From: Trichinella spiralis
Taxonomy: Eukaryota; Nematoda; Enoplea; Trichinellida; Trichinellidae
Length of the DNA stretch: 64,000 bases
Assembly (NCBI GenBank): GCA_000181795.3
Contig: CM012953.1
Span: forward strand, 203,504-267,503
Direction: 5' to 3'
Of this stretch, positions 20,234 to 31,053 are shown piece by piece. Below the pieces are notes generated by a model. It was not told where the DNA came from, did not search any database, and saw nothing but the letters and a program-made list of their open reading frames with translations. Both the position numbers and the translations under genes were made by a program. How positions within the stretch are numbered: the stretch's first letter is position 1; each line of letters opens with the position of its first letter.

Positions 20234-21552
20234 TCCAAGTTAGCAGTAAAATCTTACCGGCATTACACACCTAAAACAGTGAACAATATCTCATTCATCC
20301 ACATTGAAACCAATTAAAATTTAAATTCACTGTGAAATATTTATGAAATATAACAATAATATCAATTTTGAAATAAAAATACACAAAATATTTCAAAAAT
20401 TGTTTTGTACACGTAACATACCACATTCAAATTTTGAAAATTTTATATTCAAAATTTCATAAATAAAATTCACGTTCATCACAAATGTTCATAAACGCAC
20501 ATTATAGTTCTTTATTCTAGCGTTTGAAAAGTAAAGTCATTAAAAGAAAAAAATTCAGTGTGCAAATAATGATTTTCAAGTTGCAATTTTATACATGGGA
20601 GTAGGCGAAAATGATGAGCCATAAAGCAGTTATACAATACAGTTGAAATCACTGATTGAAGTGTAAACTTCTACAAGATGGAATAAATTCTGCATTCTTT
20701 TTTAAAACATTTTGCTTGATTAACAGCTCAACCTATCTATAAATAGGATACGAACTTATATTTAATTTGTACAGTAGTCAAATTTCATAAACGTAATTTT
20801 ATTTATAATTGTATCCATTTTGAATGCTTTCACTTTGAAAACATGTTTGCTTTATATTTCAAATTTTTAATTAATTTTTTATTTCTCCAATTACATTAAA
20901 TTGCACAAATTGCACAATTTTTAAATATTTAATTTTTCGTCTACATAATTCAGTGTTAAAAAACACAACTTCAATTGTTCATTAAAACCAGACTTTACTA
21001 ATTTCCCACTTTAATCAGCGTTTTTTTGCATTAAATTAAGCATTAATACTTGACAAAGGAAGTACTGTAGCATTGATCAATGTATGGAATATTTTAAAAA
21101 TCAAAATGCGGTGCTTTTTATTTAAAAAAAATTTTTTTCTAGCTTAATCTTGAAACATTCACTTAACATTGAAAATTAAGTAGGCTTAGTTTTCTACCAT
21201 AAAAGTTTTAATCCATACATAGTCTGATTTAGCTTACTGTTTATTTAGATTTAGTTGAAGTTAGCTTAGTTTTGGAATTAATATCTGCATACATTAAATG
21301 TTTGCGAGTATTTTGTTTGTCTTAGTTTGTTTGTTTGCGAGTATTTTATATAACCAGTATGTTACTGTTAATTCACCGTTTTAATCCAAGTCATTTTTAT
21401 TTTTTGGTTACAAATTGAGAAACTTTTTAACGATCTTATTTAGAGAATAACTAACATTTTTTGTACTTATTACAATTTCTTTGTGACCTTTAAGTTTTCA
21501 AATACTGTTTTCTTTATATTTTTATAATTTTCTTATAAAAGCGTTTTTAAGG
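20234..21552. promoter_or_regulatory. Divergent intergenic region between KAT6 and the mitochondrial EF-Tu gene
   Basis: About 1.3 kb of AT-rich sequence separates the divergently transcribed KAT6 (minus) and EF-Tu (plus) genes. It must hold both promoters and 5' UTRs. On the minus strand a TTTTAG acceptor near 20270 precedes the KAT6 start codon, suggesting a 5' UTR intron or trans-splice site. I see no other coding exon. Confidence 0.45.
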
Positions 21553-23099
21553 ATGTATTATTTAAGTCAAATGTCATTAAAGCAAGTGGTGAAACGAAGT
21601 TTCTCGCCATTTGTAACCAAATTATTTGCTGCAGATTATTGTAAGAGTATTGTAAATGTATTGTAAAATTTACTTAGAGTATGTTTCTTTTAGTTAGAAT
21701 CGAGTATGAATTGAGCAATACTCTGATATATCGGAAATTTTGCACTCAGGCGATGAAAGAAAATTTTAATATTGGTACGATCGGTCATATTGATCATGGC
21801 AAGACAACTTTGACTGCTGCATTGACTAAAGTATTGTCTAAAACTAGTAAAGTTTGGTTTGCATTTGTTTGTAATTTCATTATTTAATTAAATTTAATTT
21901 GAGCAAATACTAAATTTGTCCCTTTCGACGAAATCGACAAAGCACCAGAAGAGCAACAACGAGGAATTACAATCAGCATAGCTCACGTTGGTTATGAGAC
22001 GAAAAAGCGCAAATATTCTCACACGGATTGTCCTGGTCACAAAGATTTTATTAAAAACATGATCTGCGGTGCGACACAAATGGATGCAGCCATTCTGGGT
22101 AATTATCACAATGAGGTTCAATTGATATTCGTTTTACATTGTGGTGGTTGTTTTATTTTGCTTGTGGGTGAAGTTGTCGATGCAGCCGAAGGAACGATGC
22201 CCCAGACACGCGAGCATGTAATGCTTGCTAAACAAGTCGGTGTCCAACGGATAGTGGTTTTTATCAACAAGGCAGAAATGGTGGATGCTGATTTGCTTGA
22301 ATTGGTGAAATTGGAAGTGTGTGAGTTGCTTGATGAATTTGGCTTCGACAGCAGCAAAGCTCCAGTTGTCGTCGGTTCTGCATTGATGGCCCTCGATCAA
22401 GTGGACGGTGATTTTGGTCAGCGATCTGTAGAGCGTTTGTTAGAAGAGTTGGACAAGCTCGAAGCTCCGAAGCGGGACACGAACGCGTCGTTGATTTTGC
22501 CAGTTTCTTCGAGTTTTGTAGTCACTGGTAGGGGTACTGTCGTTGTGGGTACAATCGAAAAAGGCATTCTGCGCAAAGGTGATAAAGTTCAACTGGTCGG
22601 TGCTGGAAAATGCTTGGACACTATCGTTTCGGATATACAAATATTCAAACGACCCGTTAAAGAAGTTCGAGCCGGTGATCACGTGGGGGTGCTTTGTCGC
22701 CACGTGCATCATTCGGACGTGGAACGTGGAATGTGGATGACGACGCCGAATTCTGTTCCCATTTGTAATCACTTTGAAGCGCAGGCGTATTTTTTGAAGC
22801 CAGAAGAAAGTGGTATCACAAGCTGCCCAATACGCACCGGATTTACGCAGAAAATAATGTGCACCACTTGGGACCAAACTGGTCGACTTGTTTTAACAAA
22901 CACCGACATGGTCATGCCTGGCGACAATTTCATCATGCAGTGCATTTTGCAACGTCCGATGCCATTGCAGGTTGGCTTACATTTCACCCTCATGCACGGT
23001 TGCAGTACAATTGTCAGAGGTGTTGTGACCAGTTTGTTCAATAATTTGCCCGTTTATTCGTTGAAAGATACAAAAACTTTAACAAAGAAAGTTCAGTAA
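21553..23099 (+). CDS. TUFM: Mitochondrial translation elongation factor Tu, EF-Tu2-like; complete, 4 exons
   Basis: Exons 21553-21640, 21694-21846, 21904-22098 and 22174-23099 join in frame to about 453 residues. Residues 1-45 are basic and Ser/Phe-rich, fitting a mitochondrial targeting peptide. The GTPase domain follows: the P-loop [15 protein letters not shown] switch I, DCPGH switch II, INKAE in the place of the G4 motif, and SAL as G5. Domain 2 ([15 protein letters not shown]) and domain 3 (EAQAYFL to the RGVVTSLF strand) are intact. After RGVVTSLF only about 18 residues remain, ending lysine-rich (KTLTKKVQ). Nematodes have two mitochondrial EF-Tus: EF-Tu1 has a ~57-residue extension and EF-Tu2, serving D-arm-less tRNA-Ser, a short one. 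This length fits EF-Tu2. The gene converges tail-to-tail on CKS1 copy B, 147 bases away. Confidence 0.9.
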
Positions 23100-23246
23100 T
23101 GAACAAATTATGCAACTTTTGGAAACTGTTTATTTTTTAAGCGCCATCAACTTTCTACTCATCAAAGATAAAGCAGATAAAATGCAGTGGAACGAAATTC
23201 TTCAAAAGAAAATTAACAAACAAAACAACAACACTTGCATATTACA

Positions 23247-23564
23247 TTAATTGCGATTACATTTTTTGTTTTCCTTGCCATGTTGTGAATTTCGCACCGT
23301 TTGTTTTCCTCCAATTGTTTGTTTGTTGCTTGAATCAGAAGCAATCTTGCGACGAAAGAGGATGATATGCCGTTCAGGATTATGTATCAAATAGTGCTCC
23401 CATCCATGACTCTGCTGAATGCCAAGACTACGCCATTCCGCTTCGGTCATCAGTCGGTCACGCGGAACAAAGCGAACAAGACATTTCGGCAGATGAACAT
23501 GTCTGTATTCATATCCTCGCTCGTCTTGGTACTTTTCGGAGTACCGAATTTCGTTGTTAATCAT
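23247..23564 (-). CDS. CKS1: Cyclin-dependent kinase regulatory subunit (CKS1 family), copy B
   Basis: This is a complete 105-residue CKS protein. It shares the YSEKYQDERGYEYRHVHLPK core, LMTEAEWRSLGIQQSHGWEHY and PERHIILFRR with copy A (11129-11428), but has a different N-terminus and a diverged basic, Asn-rich tail. The coding part is again intronless. A TTATAG acceptor lies 13 bases before the ATG (exon start 23577), with a matching CAG|GTGAAC donor at 23902/23901 bounding a 5' UTR intron. This is the same gene architecture as copy A and argues for segmental duplication with UTR intron rather than independent retrocopies. Both copies keep the structural residues, so both look functional. 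Confidence 0.95.
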   Translation of the reverse strand: MINNEIRYSEKYQDERGYEYRHVHLPKCLVRFVPRDRLMTEAEWRSLGIQQSHGWEHYLIHNPERHIILFRRKIASDSSNKQTIGGKQTVRNSQHGKENKKCNRN

Positions 23565-25023
23565 CTTCGGTCAAAATCTATAAACAGGTGCAACAGTTAT
23601 CAGTTGGCGATAAATCAACGAATGTATGAGTAAAAATTTTAAGCAACAATTTCATATTTTAAGTGTATTTAAATAAATGTTCAGATCAAAAACATGTAAT
23701 ATTTTCTGAACGTCACATTGCAACAAAATTCTTTAATTTCAAATAATAAATAAATGCAAGGCTAAAAAGCAAAACAACAGTGTTAATATTCAAGTTCTTA
23801 TTAGCGACTCACTATAACTATGAAGCTCAACAATGGTACAGAAAATATGAATACTTATGATGACCTAATTACAGTAAGGAATTAATGAACGACAGGTTCA
23901 CCTGAAAAACAACAAACAAATTTCAAAAGCACAGTATCACAGTAAGGTAAATCAAGTACTAATGGAAAAAATTTTAAACTGGGTCATGAAATGAAATTGA
24001 ACAGTGATTAGACAAAATCTACATCTCGCGGAAATACATGAACATGATGCGCAATTTTATTTTATTTTATTTATTATTGTTAAAACTTCTTTTGTCTTCG
24101 AATCTACGTTGCATTTGTTCCGTCAATTTCGTTTGGTTTTCATTTCAACGTCGTCCGGTTGATCCGTCTGTTGCGTTGCTGATGCTAATCAGCGCTTGTT
24201 GTATTTCACTCCTCTCATCATTTTATTATTTTACTCCCACAACAATGTGATATTATATACATAATGCTTTTTCATAATAATGTTTTGTCAGACAACACTG
24301 TTTTTATAAAATTTACAACTTTTTTTCAGTGCTTTAAACAAATTTGTTCTAGTTTGACAAATGTCTCGCAATAAATGCTGTTCACTCTGAATTTATTAAA
24401 TTCATTCAGTTTGCCATTTCAAAATTATGCGATGTGTTGTGATTTTACATTTTTAGACCTTTTCACAATAATCACATCCTTGTTTATGATCATCTGCGTT
24501 GGCGCAGACACTGGCGTCATTTGTAAATAAGTTGGAACTGATGGTGCTAGGGCTGCTTGATTTTCATCCAAATTTCATGAATTTTTCCACAGGTACCGTT
24601 AAGGCTTAGTGAGTTCAACAATTACTGAAAAACTGCTGTACGATGAACAAAACGCTGAAGCGAAAGTTGCGATGAGCATGTCACTTCTCTTAGCCTATCA
24701 CGCCCGCGTATGTGATTTATCATGAAGCTTATTATTACACTGATTATTAAATTGTTCCTTTTGTTCGTGCATTTAAAAAGACTACAATAGCATAATTAAT
24801 AATCACCAAAAAATGCTAGAAAAAGGCCTGTGGAATTTAATAATGAATTTTTATCTACCTTTATGCACTACTTGAACAAGTCAGAGTACTTGAACAATTC
24901 GACAACTCACAAGCGCAATTATACAACTAATAGCACCGCAGTAACAGATGAACAAGTAGACGAACGAACACAAGTATTCACAATCGACGAAATTTGCTAA
25001 TCAGATACATCGCGAAAATTGTA
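23565..25023. other. Intergenic, with 5' leader of CKS1 copy B
   Basis: The first ~340 bases are the likely untranslated first exon and intron of CKS1 copy B. The remainder shows a hydrophobic 70-codon plus-strand frame at 24038-24250 without splice context or family features, which I do not accept as a gene. Nothing else is supported. Confidence 0.4.
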
Positions 25024-25660
25024 TACAGCTGAAATTGGTTAAGTGCACATGGAATTGGCAAGAATTTCCATGCACTTATCCAAAGTTGGGAATTATGAGG
25101 AATAATTGAAGGGAGCAATAACTTCACATTTACGAATAGGTTTAATGCGAAAAAATGACAATTTATTTGAAGTAAAATAGTCAAAGATGTAGGTTTAAAT
25201 TATTGTTTGGGCCACCAGAATTACCAGCTGCTCTTCAGTTTGGTCTAAGTTTGTCTGATTTACGCTATTTTTGTAAAAATATGACCGAATTCTCACCAGA
25301 TCTGCGACATCTTCCTTATGAGTAACTTCCTTAGAAAGCAGTAGTTGTTTTGACTTTGGCCTAGCTCGCCTTGTCTGTGATACGCGTGCTTATTGTAATA
25401 TGGGAAGCAATGAACTTTGCTGAGTATCAGTAGTTGTGATAGTTGATGATAAACGTAAAGCATCTATTGTTCACTTAAGAACTATATATTGCAAACAGTA
25501 AATCTCGTGGACCTTAGCAAAATGATACAACTGACAAAGTTGTGTCCTTATCTAAATATGCACTTATTCATTATTTTACGGTATAATTAACAACAGGGAA
25601 TTTTGCTAAACAAATATCTTGTGCACTTAACCAATGTGCACCTAACCAAGTTGGACTGCA
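25024..25660. mobile_element. pogo/Tigger-like non-autonomous repeat, copy 1
   Basis: The ends form imperfect terminal inverted repeats. The left end near 25025 reads ATTGGTTAAGTGCACAT. The right end, read on the minus strand from about 25660, begins GCAGTCCAACTTGGTTAG and continues into GTGCACATTGGTTAAGTGC. The CAG...AACTTGGTTA pattern resembles pogo/Tigger DNA-transposon termini. The internal part (25300-25490) is about 90 percent identical to copy 2 at 28260-28450. No transposase frame is present, so it is a MITE or decayed copy. Confidence 0.6.
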
Positions 25661-25923
25661 AAAGAAAAAACTTAAATAAATTCAGCAAATTTTATTAAAC
25701 TTCTCAATTATAAATAATGAATTATTTTTTAATATTTCATAAACATTTTTAAATTAGGAAAACAGCGTCATATTCATATGCAAATAGTCAGTCAAAACTT
25801 ATGAATTTTATGTGAAAGATAATAGAATAAACTTCAAAAAACGGTTAAAACATACATATAATGCAAAAATAAAAAATGTAAATGAATAAGAAGATAAATG
25901 GTAGAAAATGACAATTATGGTAG

Positions 25924-26421
25924 TTATTCAGTGCTCATTTCAACGGCAGTAGTACAGCCAGATATAAATTGGCAGTAGCGAGATTGGAAGAACTTCACAT
26001 ACAGCATTTCAACTCCAAAGCAGCTCGGCGTGAAAAGCGAAAGGAAGAAAATGCATTTCGGTAACCAATAGATTGCAATAAACAGAAGATTGTAGCCAGC
26101 AAATAAATCAAAAATTGTAAACAAACCAAAAATAACCCAATAAAACATCCACTGCTTGCATTTGCTTTTCTCAATGGATTCCATCTCTGCTAAAGTTTTC
26201 ATTACTGGATAGACAATGCAAATCAAGTCGCACAACAATTTTACAGCGGGATTGTATATAGCCAACAGCATACAAATCACACCAGCCAGCACAATCGCAG
26301 CTTGATAACGACTTCGACCACTTTTTTGCTCAATTTTGCCAAAAAGTTTGCCAACCAATGCGCTGTCATCATTGATGGCATTGACAACATCCTTGCAAAT
26401 ACTTCGGACAATTTTTTCCAT
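25924..26421 (-). CDS. REEP5: REEP5/6-Yop1 family ER membrane-shaping protein (TB2/DP1/HVA22)
   Basis: A single uninterrupted frame of 165 residues starts at the ATG at 26421; an upstream in-frame ATG at 26481 would add 20 residues but lacks family similarity. The N-terminus carries the short helix followed by KIEQKSGRSRY, which corresponds to the lead-in of REEP5. Two pairs of hydrophobic hairpins follow (about 40-75 and 95-130), with the YPVMKTLAEMES segment and the QWMFYWVIFGLFTIFDL segment characteristic of the TB2/DP1/HVA22 domain. These proteins insert as wedges and tubulate the ER. It has no intron, unlike most genes here, and sits between two copies of a pogo-like repeat, so a retroposed origin is possible. 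Confidence 0.88.
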   Translation of the reverse strand: MEKIVRSICKDVVNAINDDSALVGKLFGKIEQKSGRSRYQAAIVLAGVICMLLAIYNPAVKLLCDLICIVYPVMKTLAEMESIEKSKCKQWMFYWVIFGLFTIFDLFAGYNLLFIAIYWLPKCIFFLSLFTPSCFGVEMLYVKFFQSRYCQFISGCTTAVEMSTE

Positions 26422-26591
26422 TTTCAAGCAATCGAAAAAGCAACCGTTCAATTGGAAGAACGAGAACAAACTAATTTTCAACCATTAAGCCATCTATACA
26501 GTTATTTGAAACTTTAAAATAAGCAGACTGAAATTTTATTGTTTAAATTTAAACAAAACTTTCAACATATGAGTTTAAAGTTTTGAAACAA

Positions 26592-26635
<44 letters not shown>

Positions 26636-27955
26636 ATGACATGTGACAGATATTGAGTTAAAAAATAAATAAATTTAGTAATAAAAATTATAAAGCATAT
26701 AACGCATAAAGAATGAAAAATTATTCTCTTAATCGATAATTTTCAAATAATATTTCAGTCAAATCTGAAATTGCAAAACTTTGTAATACTAAAAATGTTT
26801 GTAACTGGACAACAAGCAATATGTAAAAACATAAGGACCTGGAATGCGTTTTTTCACAGCCATTTCTTAAAATAATTTTTTACACATATTACATCAAAAT
26901 GTGAACATGCTCATCAAATTCTAAATATTTTACTCTGAATTTTATTTCAAACTGCTATAATTTTGTGTTGTATTTCTTTTCTGCAAATCATGAAACATCA
27001 ATTTGAACTAATAAATAAAAGAACTTTTAAAATTCCTAAGTAACTCATAATCACATATTCTAAGTTGGAGCAAACCATTTAATCTTAAAATCTTGTTATT
27101 TGAACTTATGTGTGACATAAACTTTTATGTCTGTTTAAATGAATAATAAATTGTTGTAATTTGTATGTAGTTTAAAACGCTGTTATAATAATGCAAATCG
27201 CATCAGGAACGGAGAGTCACTGATCTCTGTAATTGACCGGCTGCTGAAATGGTGCTTTAGAAGATCTGAATTTACTATTCATCATTAACATTTATTCAAA
27301 TTTCACACTTATTTCTCGCTTACTAGCAGAAGAAGAATATGTCTTATGTATCTCGAAGTGGCATGCAATTTACATTAGCCTGCCACAGTATTTAAACAGC
27401 ATCCGCATAGAAATTGACAGAGAACAAAGAGAGAATAACAGTATACCAAAAGTTATTTTTAGTATTTATATTTGAAAAAATTTTGATTAATTTTTCACTT
27501 GTTCGGTCAAAAATTCAAGCTGTTGTTTCAAGCAAACTTTGGTTTAGTAGTAAGTTCGCCCTCATTCCTTATTTGCTAGGTGTTTACTGAAAGTGTATTT
27601 GCCTTCTGGTCCTATGATAGGTGAAGCACACTTATTTGCTTATTATAGATTTGTTGGTCTTTCTGCCTCAAGCCATTTCCAACGTTATGAAATTTGTATT
27701 TTACTCTGTCATGTTGAGTCGTGTATTTGGTGAAATGCATGTTGGCAGCCAGCTAGGCCAAGAACGCCCAACGAAAGCTCTGGTAAAGCATTAAGTTCTG
27801 TGTTGGGGGAAAAAGGGAAGTAACATGACTACGGAAAATGTCTTCATCAGTGTATACCTAGTTGAAGATGCGTCATGAGTAGGACTTTTACAGGAAAAAT
27901 AAGAGTATTGGAATTTTACAGATAAATAAAATGTCAGTAATTAAGCAATATAACT
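26422..27955. other. Intergenic region with AT microsatellite
   Basis: No coding exon is supported in this interval. It contains a pure (AT)n run at 26593-26629. The region around 27180-27860 is somewhat less AT-rich but has stops in all frames. Confidence 0.45.
26593..26629. repeat. (TA)n microsatellite
   Basis: An uninterrupted run of about 18 TA dinucleotides lies upstream of the REEP gene. Confidence 0.95.
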
Positions 27956-28460
27956 ACAGTCGAACTTGGCTGACTGCAGATGGAATTTGGGAAGAATTTC
28001 CATACACTTATCTAAGTTGCGCACTTACCAAAATTGTGAATTATGCCGAATAATTGAAAGAAACAATAACTTCACATTTTCGAATTGGTTTAATGCGAAA
28101 AATGTTCATTTATTTCAAGCAAAATCGTCAGGAATGTGAATTTGAATTGTTTTGTAGTACAAGCGTTATTAGCATACTATCAGTGCTGTCTAGGTTTGTC
28201 TGATTTATGCTGTTTTCGTGGAAATATCAACGTGGAAACGAAATGAAATTGTCAATAGATCTGCGACAGCTTCCTTATGAGTAACTTCCTTAGAAATCAG
28301 TAGTTGTTTTGACTTTGGCCTAGCTCGCCTTGTCTGCGATACGCGTGTTTATTGTAATATAGGAAGCAATGAACTTTGCTGAGTATCAGTAGTTGTGATG
28401 GCTGATGATAAACGTAAAGCACCTATTGTTCACTTAAGAACTATATACAATGAACAGAAA
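27956..28460. mobile_element. pogo/Tigger-like non-autonomous repeat, copy 2
   Basis: It begins TACAGTCGAACTTGGCTGA at 27955-27973, which fits a TA target site followed by a CAGT...AACTTGG terminus. Its body aligns co-linearly with copy 1 from there to about 28450; the segment 28300-28450 is nearly identical to 25340-25490. The right terminus seen in copy 1 is missing, so this copy is 3'-truncated. There is no coding capacity. Confidence 0.6.
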
Positions 28461-29837
28461 ATGTGCAAAATAACGTGCTGCACTGAAATCTATCATTTGT
28501 TTCATTAACTTTATAAAACCTAGCCTACACGAAGGATAAGCTGAAAAATGACGATTTTTTTAGCGTTCATTTTGTTGCTTTTTTTGCCAATAAAAGACTT
28601 TAAGATTATTAAACTTAAGCATTTTAATGCAGTCATATACAGCATTTTTTGTATTATCTATTGAAAGAAATTTCATAAAAAATGAACGTCTTAGGCCATT
28701 TATACGTGTTTTTCTAATGTGGGGTGGGAAACACCCCACAAATCCAACACCGTGCATAACGCCAACAATCCAAAGGGTTAAAAAACACATAGTTAGATAA
28801 ATAAATAAGTAGGCATATATAAATAGATGGACAGATAGGAAGGTAGATAGTAAGACAGAATGAATGAATGGATGAATGAATGAATCGATGACAGACGGTC
28901 TGGATTGTCATGTAGAGTAGGTAAAGATGAGTGGATGTGAGAATGTGGACTCAGGCTGTGCATGGATTAAAAGATGCTGGGTTAAGAAGCAGGTCAGCAG
29001 GCAGTGAGCGATGGTTTGCTAATTACGCTATTAGGAGCGGTCAGCCGTGACGTGCAGCTTTTTACGAGTTGTGTATAACAAAGACAATCAACGTTGACCG
29101 TTTGCTGGCCTTGCTTGATGCATACAATACAAACCAAAGGGCTAATTGTCAGCTGGCGCCGTTTGGATCCAATGCATGCAGCTGGTTGGAGTGTCTCAGA
29201 TGACCTTTGCGTCCAGAGAGAGACAAATAAAAAAGCTCAGATAGTTAAAGCTAACTGGGCCAATCCGACAGCCGGTCGGTCAAATATTGACTCGGTACAC
29301 CTCGTCATTTTTGCCTCAGTTTGACGCCATCTATTCAGGTCTATCCATATCTGACAGCTGTCAAGCTGGGCTAAAAATATTGAAAAGCAGGAGGACGACC
29401 GGTTACTTTTATTCAGTCAGTCAGTCAGTCAGTCTTTCAGCTGTCGGTCAGTTCGGTTGTGATTATTTTGCTTGTGCTTAGTAAGTTTATCATTTGGTAT
29501 TCAATCTTTTCTCTTTCTTATTTCACATTCTTCCTTTTCATTAATTAATATTTTAAACTTTCATTCTGTAAAATTTATTCGGTCATTTATTAACTTTATT
29601 AAGAAAACTTTATTCATATTTAGCTTTTCCGTTGGTTAATTTCATTTGCCCTTAAGAGTTCATTCTATATATACTACAGTAGAATAACACAATTATGATT
29701 ATTTACGTATATATATATATGCATGAATTTCATTTTCACTTGCACAATTTCTATGGCATTTTGTATTTCTTATTATTTACCGGTTAATGAATAAATGAAT
29801 GAAATATTTCAGTTTTACTGTGTCGAATATTATAAAA
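28461..29837. promoter_or_regulatory. Upstream region and untranslated first exon of the zinc-binding-domain gene
   Basis: The stretch holds degenerate tetranucleotide repeats (ATAAATA/GATGAATG, about 28790-28890) and a (CAGT)n run at about 29414-29434. A CTTA|GTAAGT donor at 29480/29481 and a TTTCAG acceptor at 29812 frame a plausible 5' UTR intron leading to the exon that carries the ATG at 29838. No protein-coding exon is supported here. Confidence 0.45.
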
Positions 29838-31053
29838 ATGGATGGAGTGCAAGATGAAAAAAGTTCAACATCAGAAAATGTGCCATGCAATCAGTCATCA
29901 GTGCAATCTTGTTCAATTTCTGAAGAAAGATCAATTTTATTATCCCAAGCAGCTATCATGGACGTTGTGGAAAATTTACGTACATCCAATAAGCAAGATG
30001 GAGTACAAAACTTGACAGCGAGGCAAACTTGGCCAAACATATCCGGCTTCCAAGTTGGTCGTCGCTTCAAGTCTTTCTTGGAATTTGAACAAGCATTTGA
30101 TGCTTGGAAATCTGAGCATTTTCATACTTTCCGAGTGGCTAGCTCAGAAACTTTACGCTTAAAGGACGGTGCGATTGATCCAATTTTCAGATACCGGTAC
30201 ATAGTTTACCACTGTGCTCATTACGGTGTACCACGTGTACGAGGTAAAATATTAATTTCTTTACTTTTCTTTTTTTAGCAATATTTTCAAATGCAAAACA
30301 ATGAGTAATTTCACTAATTACAATTAGTAGAATAATATTTCAAGCTATAAGTAACAGAGATTGCTGTTGTTCATGAAATTCATGAAATGTGAAAAATTAT
30401 AGTAGCACATCTAGATGATAGTAGCAAATCATAATATTGCTAGAAATACCCAAGTAAAAGCTATGAAAATGCTAAAATTGATGAAATGAGTTTGCTTTTC
30501 AGGTATGTTTCGACACCGGAAGTATAATTATCTACCATGCGGTTGCTCTGCCATGTTGCGGCTGAATTACAGCTGGTCAGAGCGCACTCTGCGAATAACC
30601 ACTTTACATGAAAAACATACAGGTCATGCTGTATCAGCCCAAGCGTATAAAGAATTTCTTGAAAAATCTAAGCGTTTCGGGTCGAGACAAAATCCTGCAA
30701 ACGAGACTCGTCGCTTTAGTGCACCATTGCCATCCACTGCATTGACCAATTGCCATACTTTGGAAGCGCTTTTAAATCCCAATGATAGTCCACTTTCCGA
30801 TAAAGAAAATGACCCAGCAACAGTCAAAAGTGCAGCTGAGGATTCAGTGGTTATTGAAGACGGTGTAGAAACAAATGAGGAAAAAGTGGAACTGTCATCT
30901 TCACCGAGAACGGACGAAGAGCGCTTCCAAATAATTCATGCTGTTTTACAAGGCTTATGCGATAACTTATTGGAAAGTGAAGATGCTCAATTAGATGAAA
31001 AGCTTGCGCAGCTTGCTGCCTTGCACTCTCAATGGCGAGAGATGAATTTATAG
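29838..31053 (+). CDS. Protein with a WRKY-GCM1/FLYWCH-like (ZSWIM3 N-terminal/FAR1-type) zinc-binding domain, 2 exons
   Basis: Exons 29838-30243 and 30503-31053 join in frame to 318 residues. Residues 1-65 are Ser/Gln-rich. From about 75 to 190 there is a compact domain beginning RRFKSFLEFEQAFDAWKSEH, then YIVYHCAHYG, a basic FRHRKYN, LPCGCSAMLRLNYS and HEKHTGHAVS. The spacing Cys-His ... Cys-x-Cys ... His-x3-His and the F-x2-FE-x-F...W lead are those of the WRKY-GCM1 zinc superfamily, used as DNA-binding modules in FAR1/MULE transposases, FLYWCH proteins and ZSWIM3. No transposase core or SWIM finger follows. The C-terminal third is Ser/Glu-rich and ends in an amphipathic, probably coiled helix (about 275-318). 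It looks like a domesticated DNA-binding domain; the target is unknown. Confidence 0.7.

Noticed and set aside
24038-24250. 70-codon hydrophobic plus-strand frame as a membrane protein
   Set aside because: TTT/TTA-rich chance frame in AT-rich DNA, with no start context, splice sites or family features.
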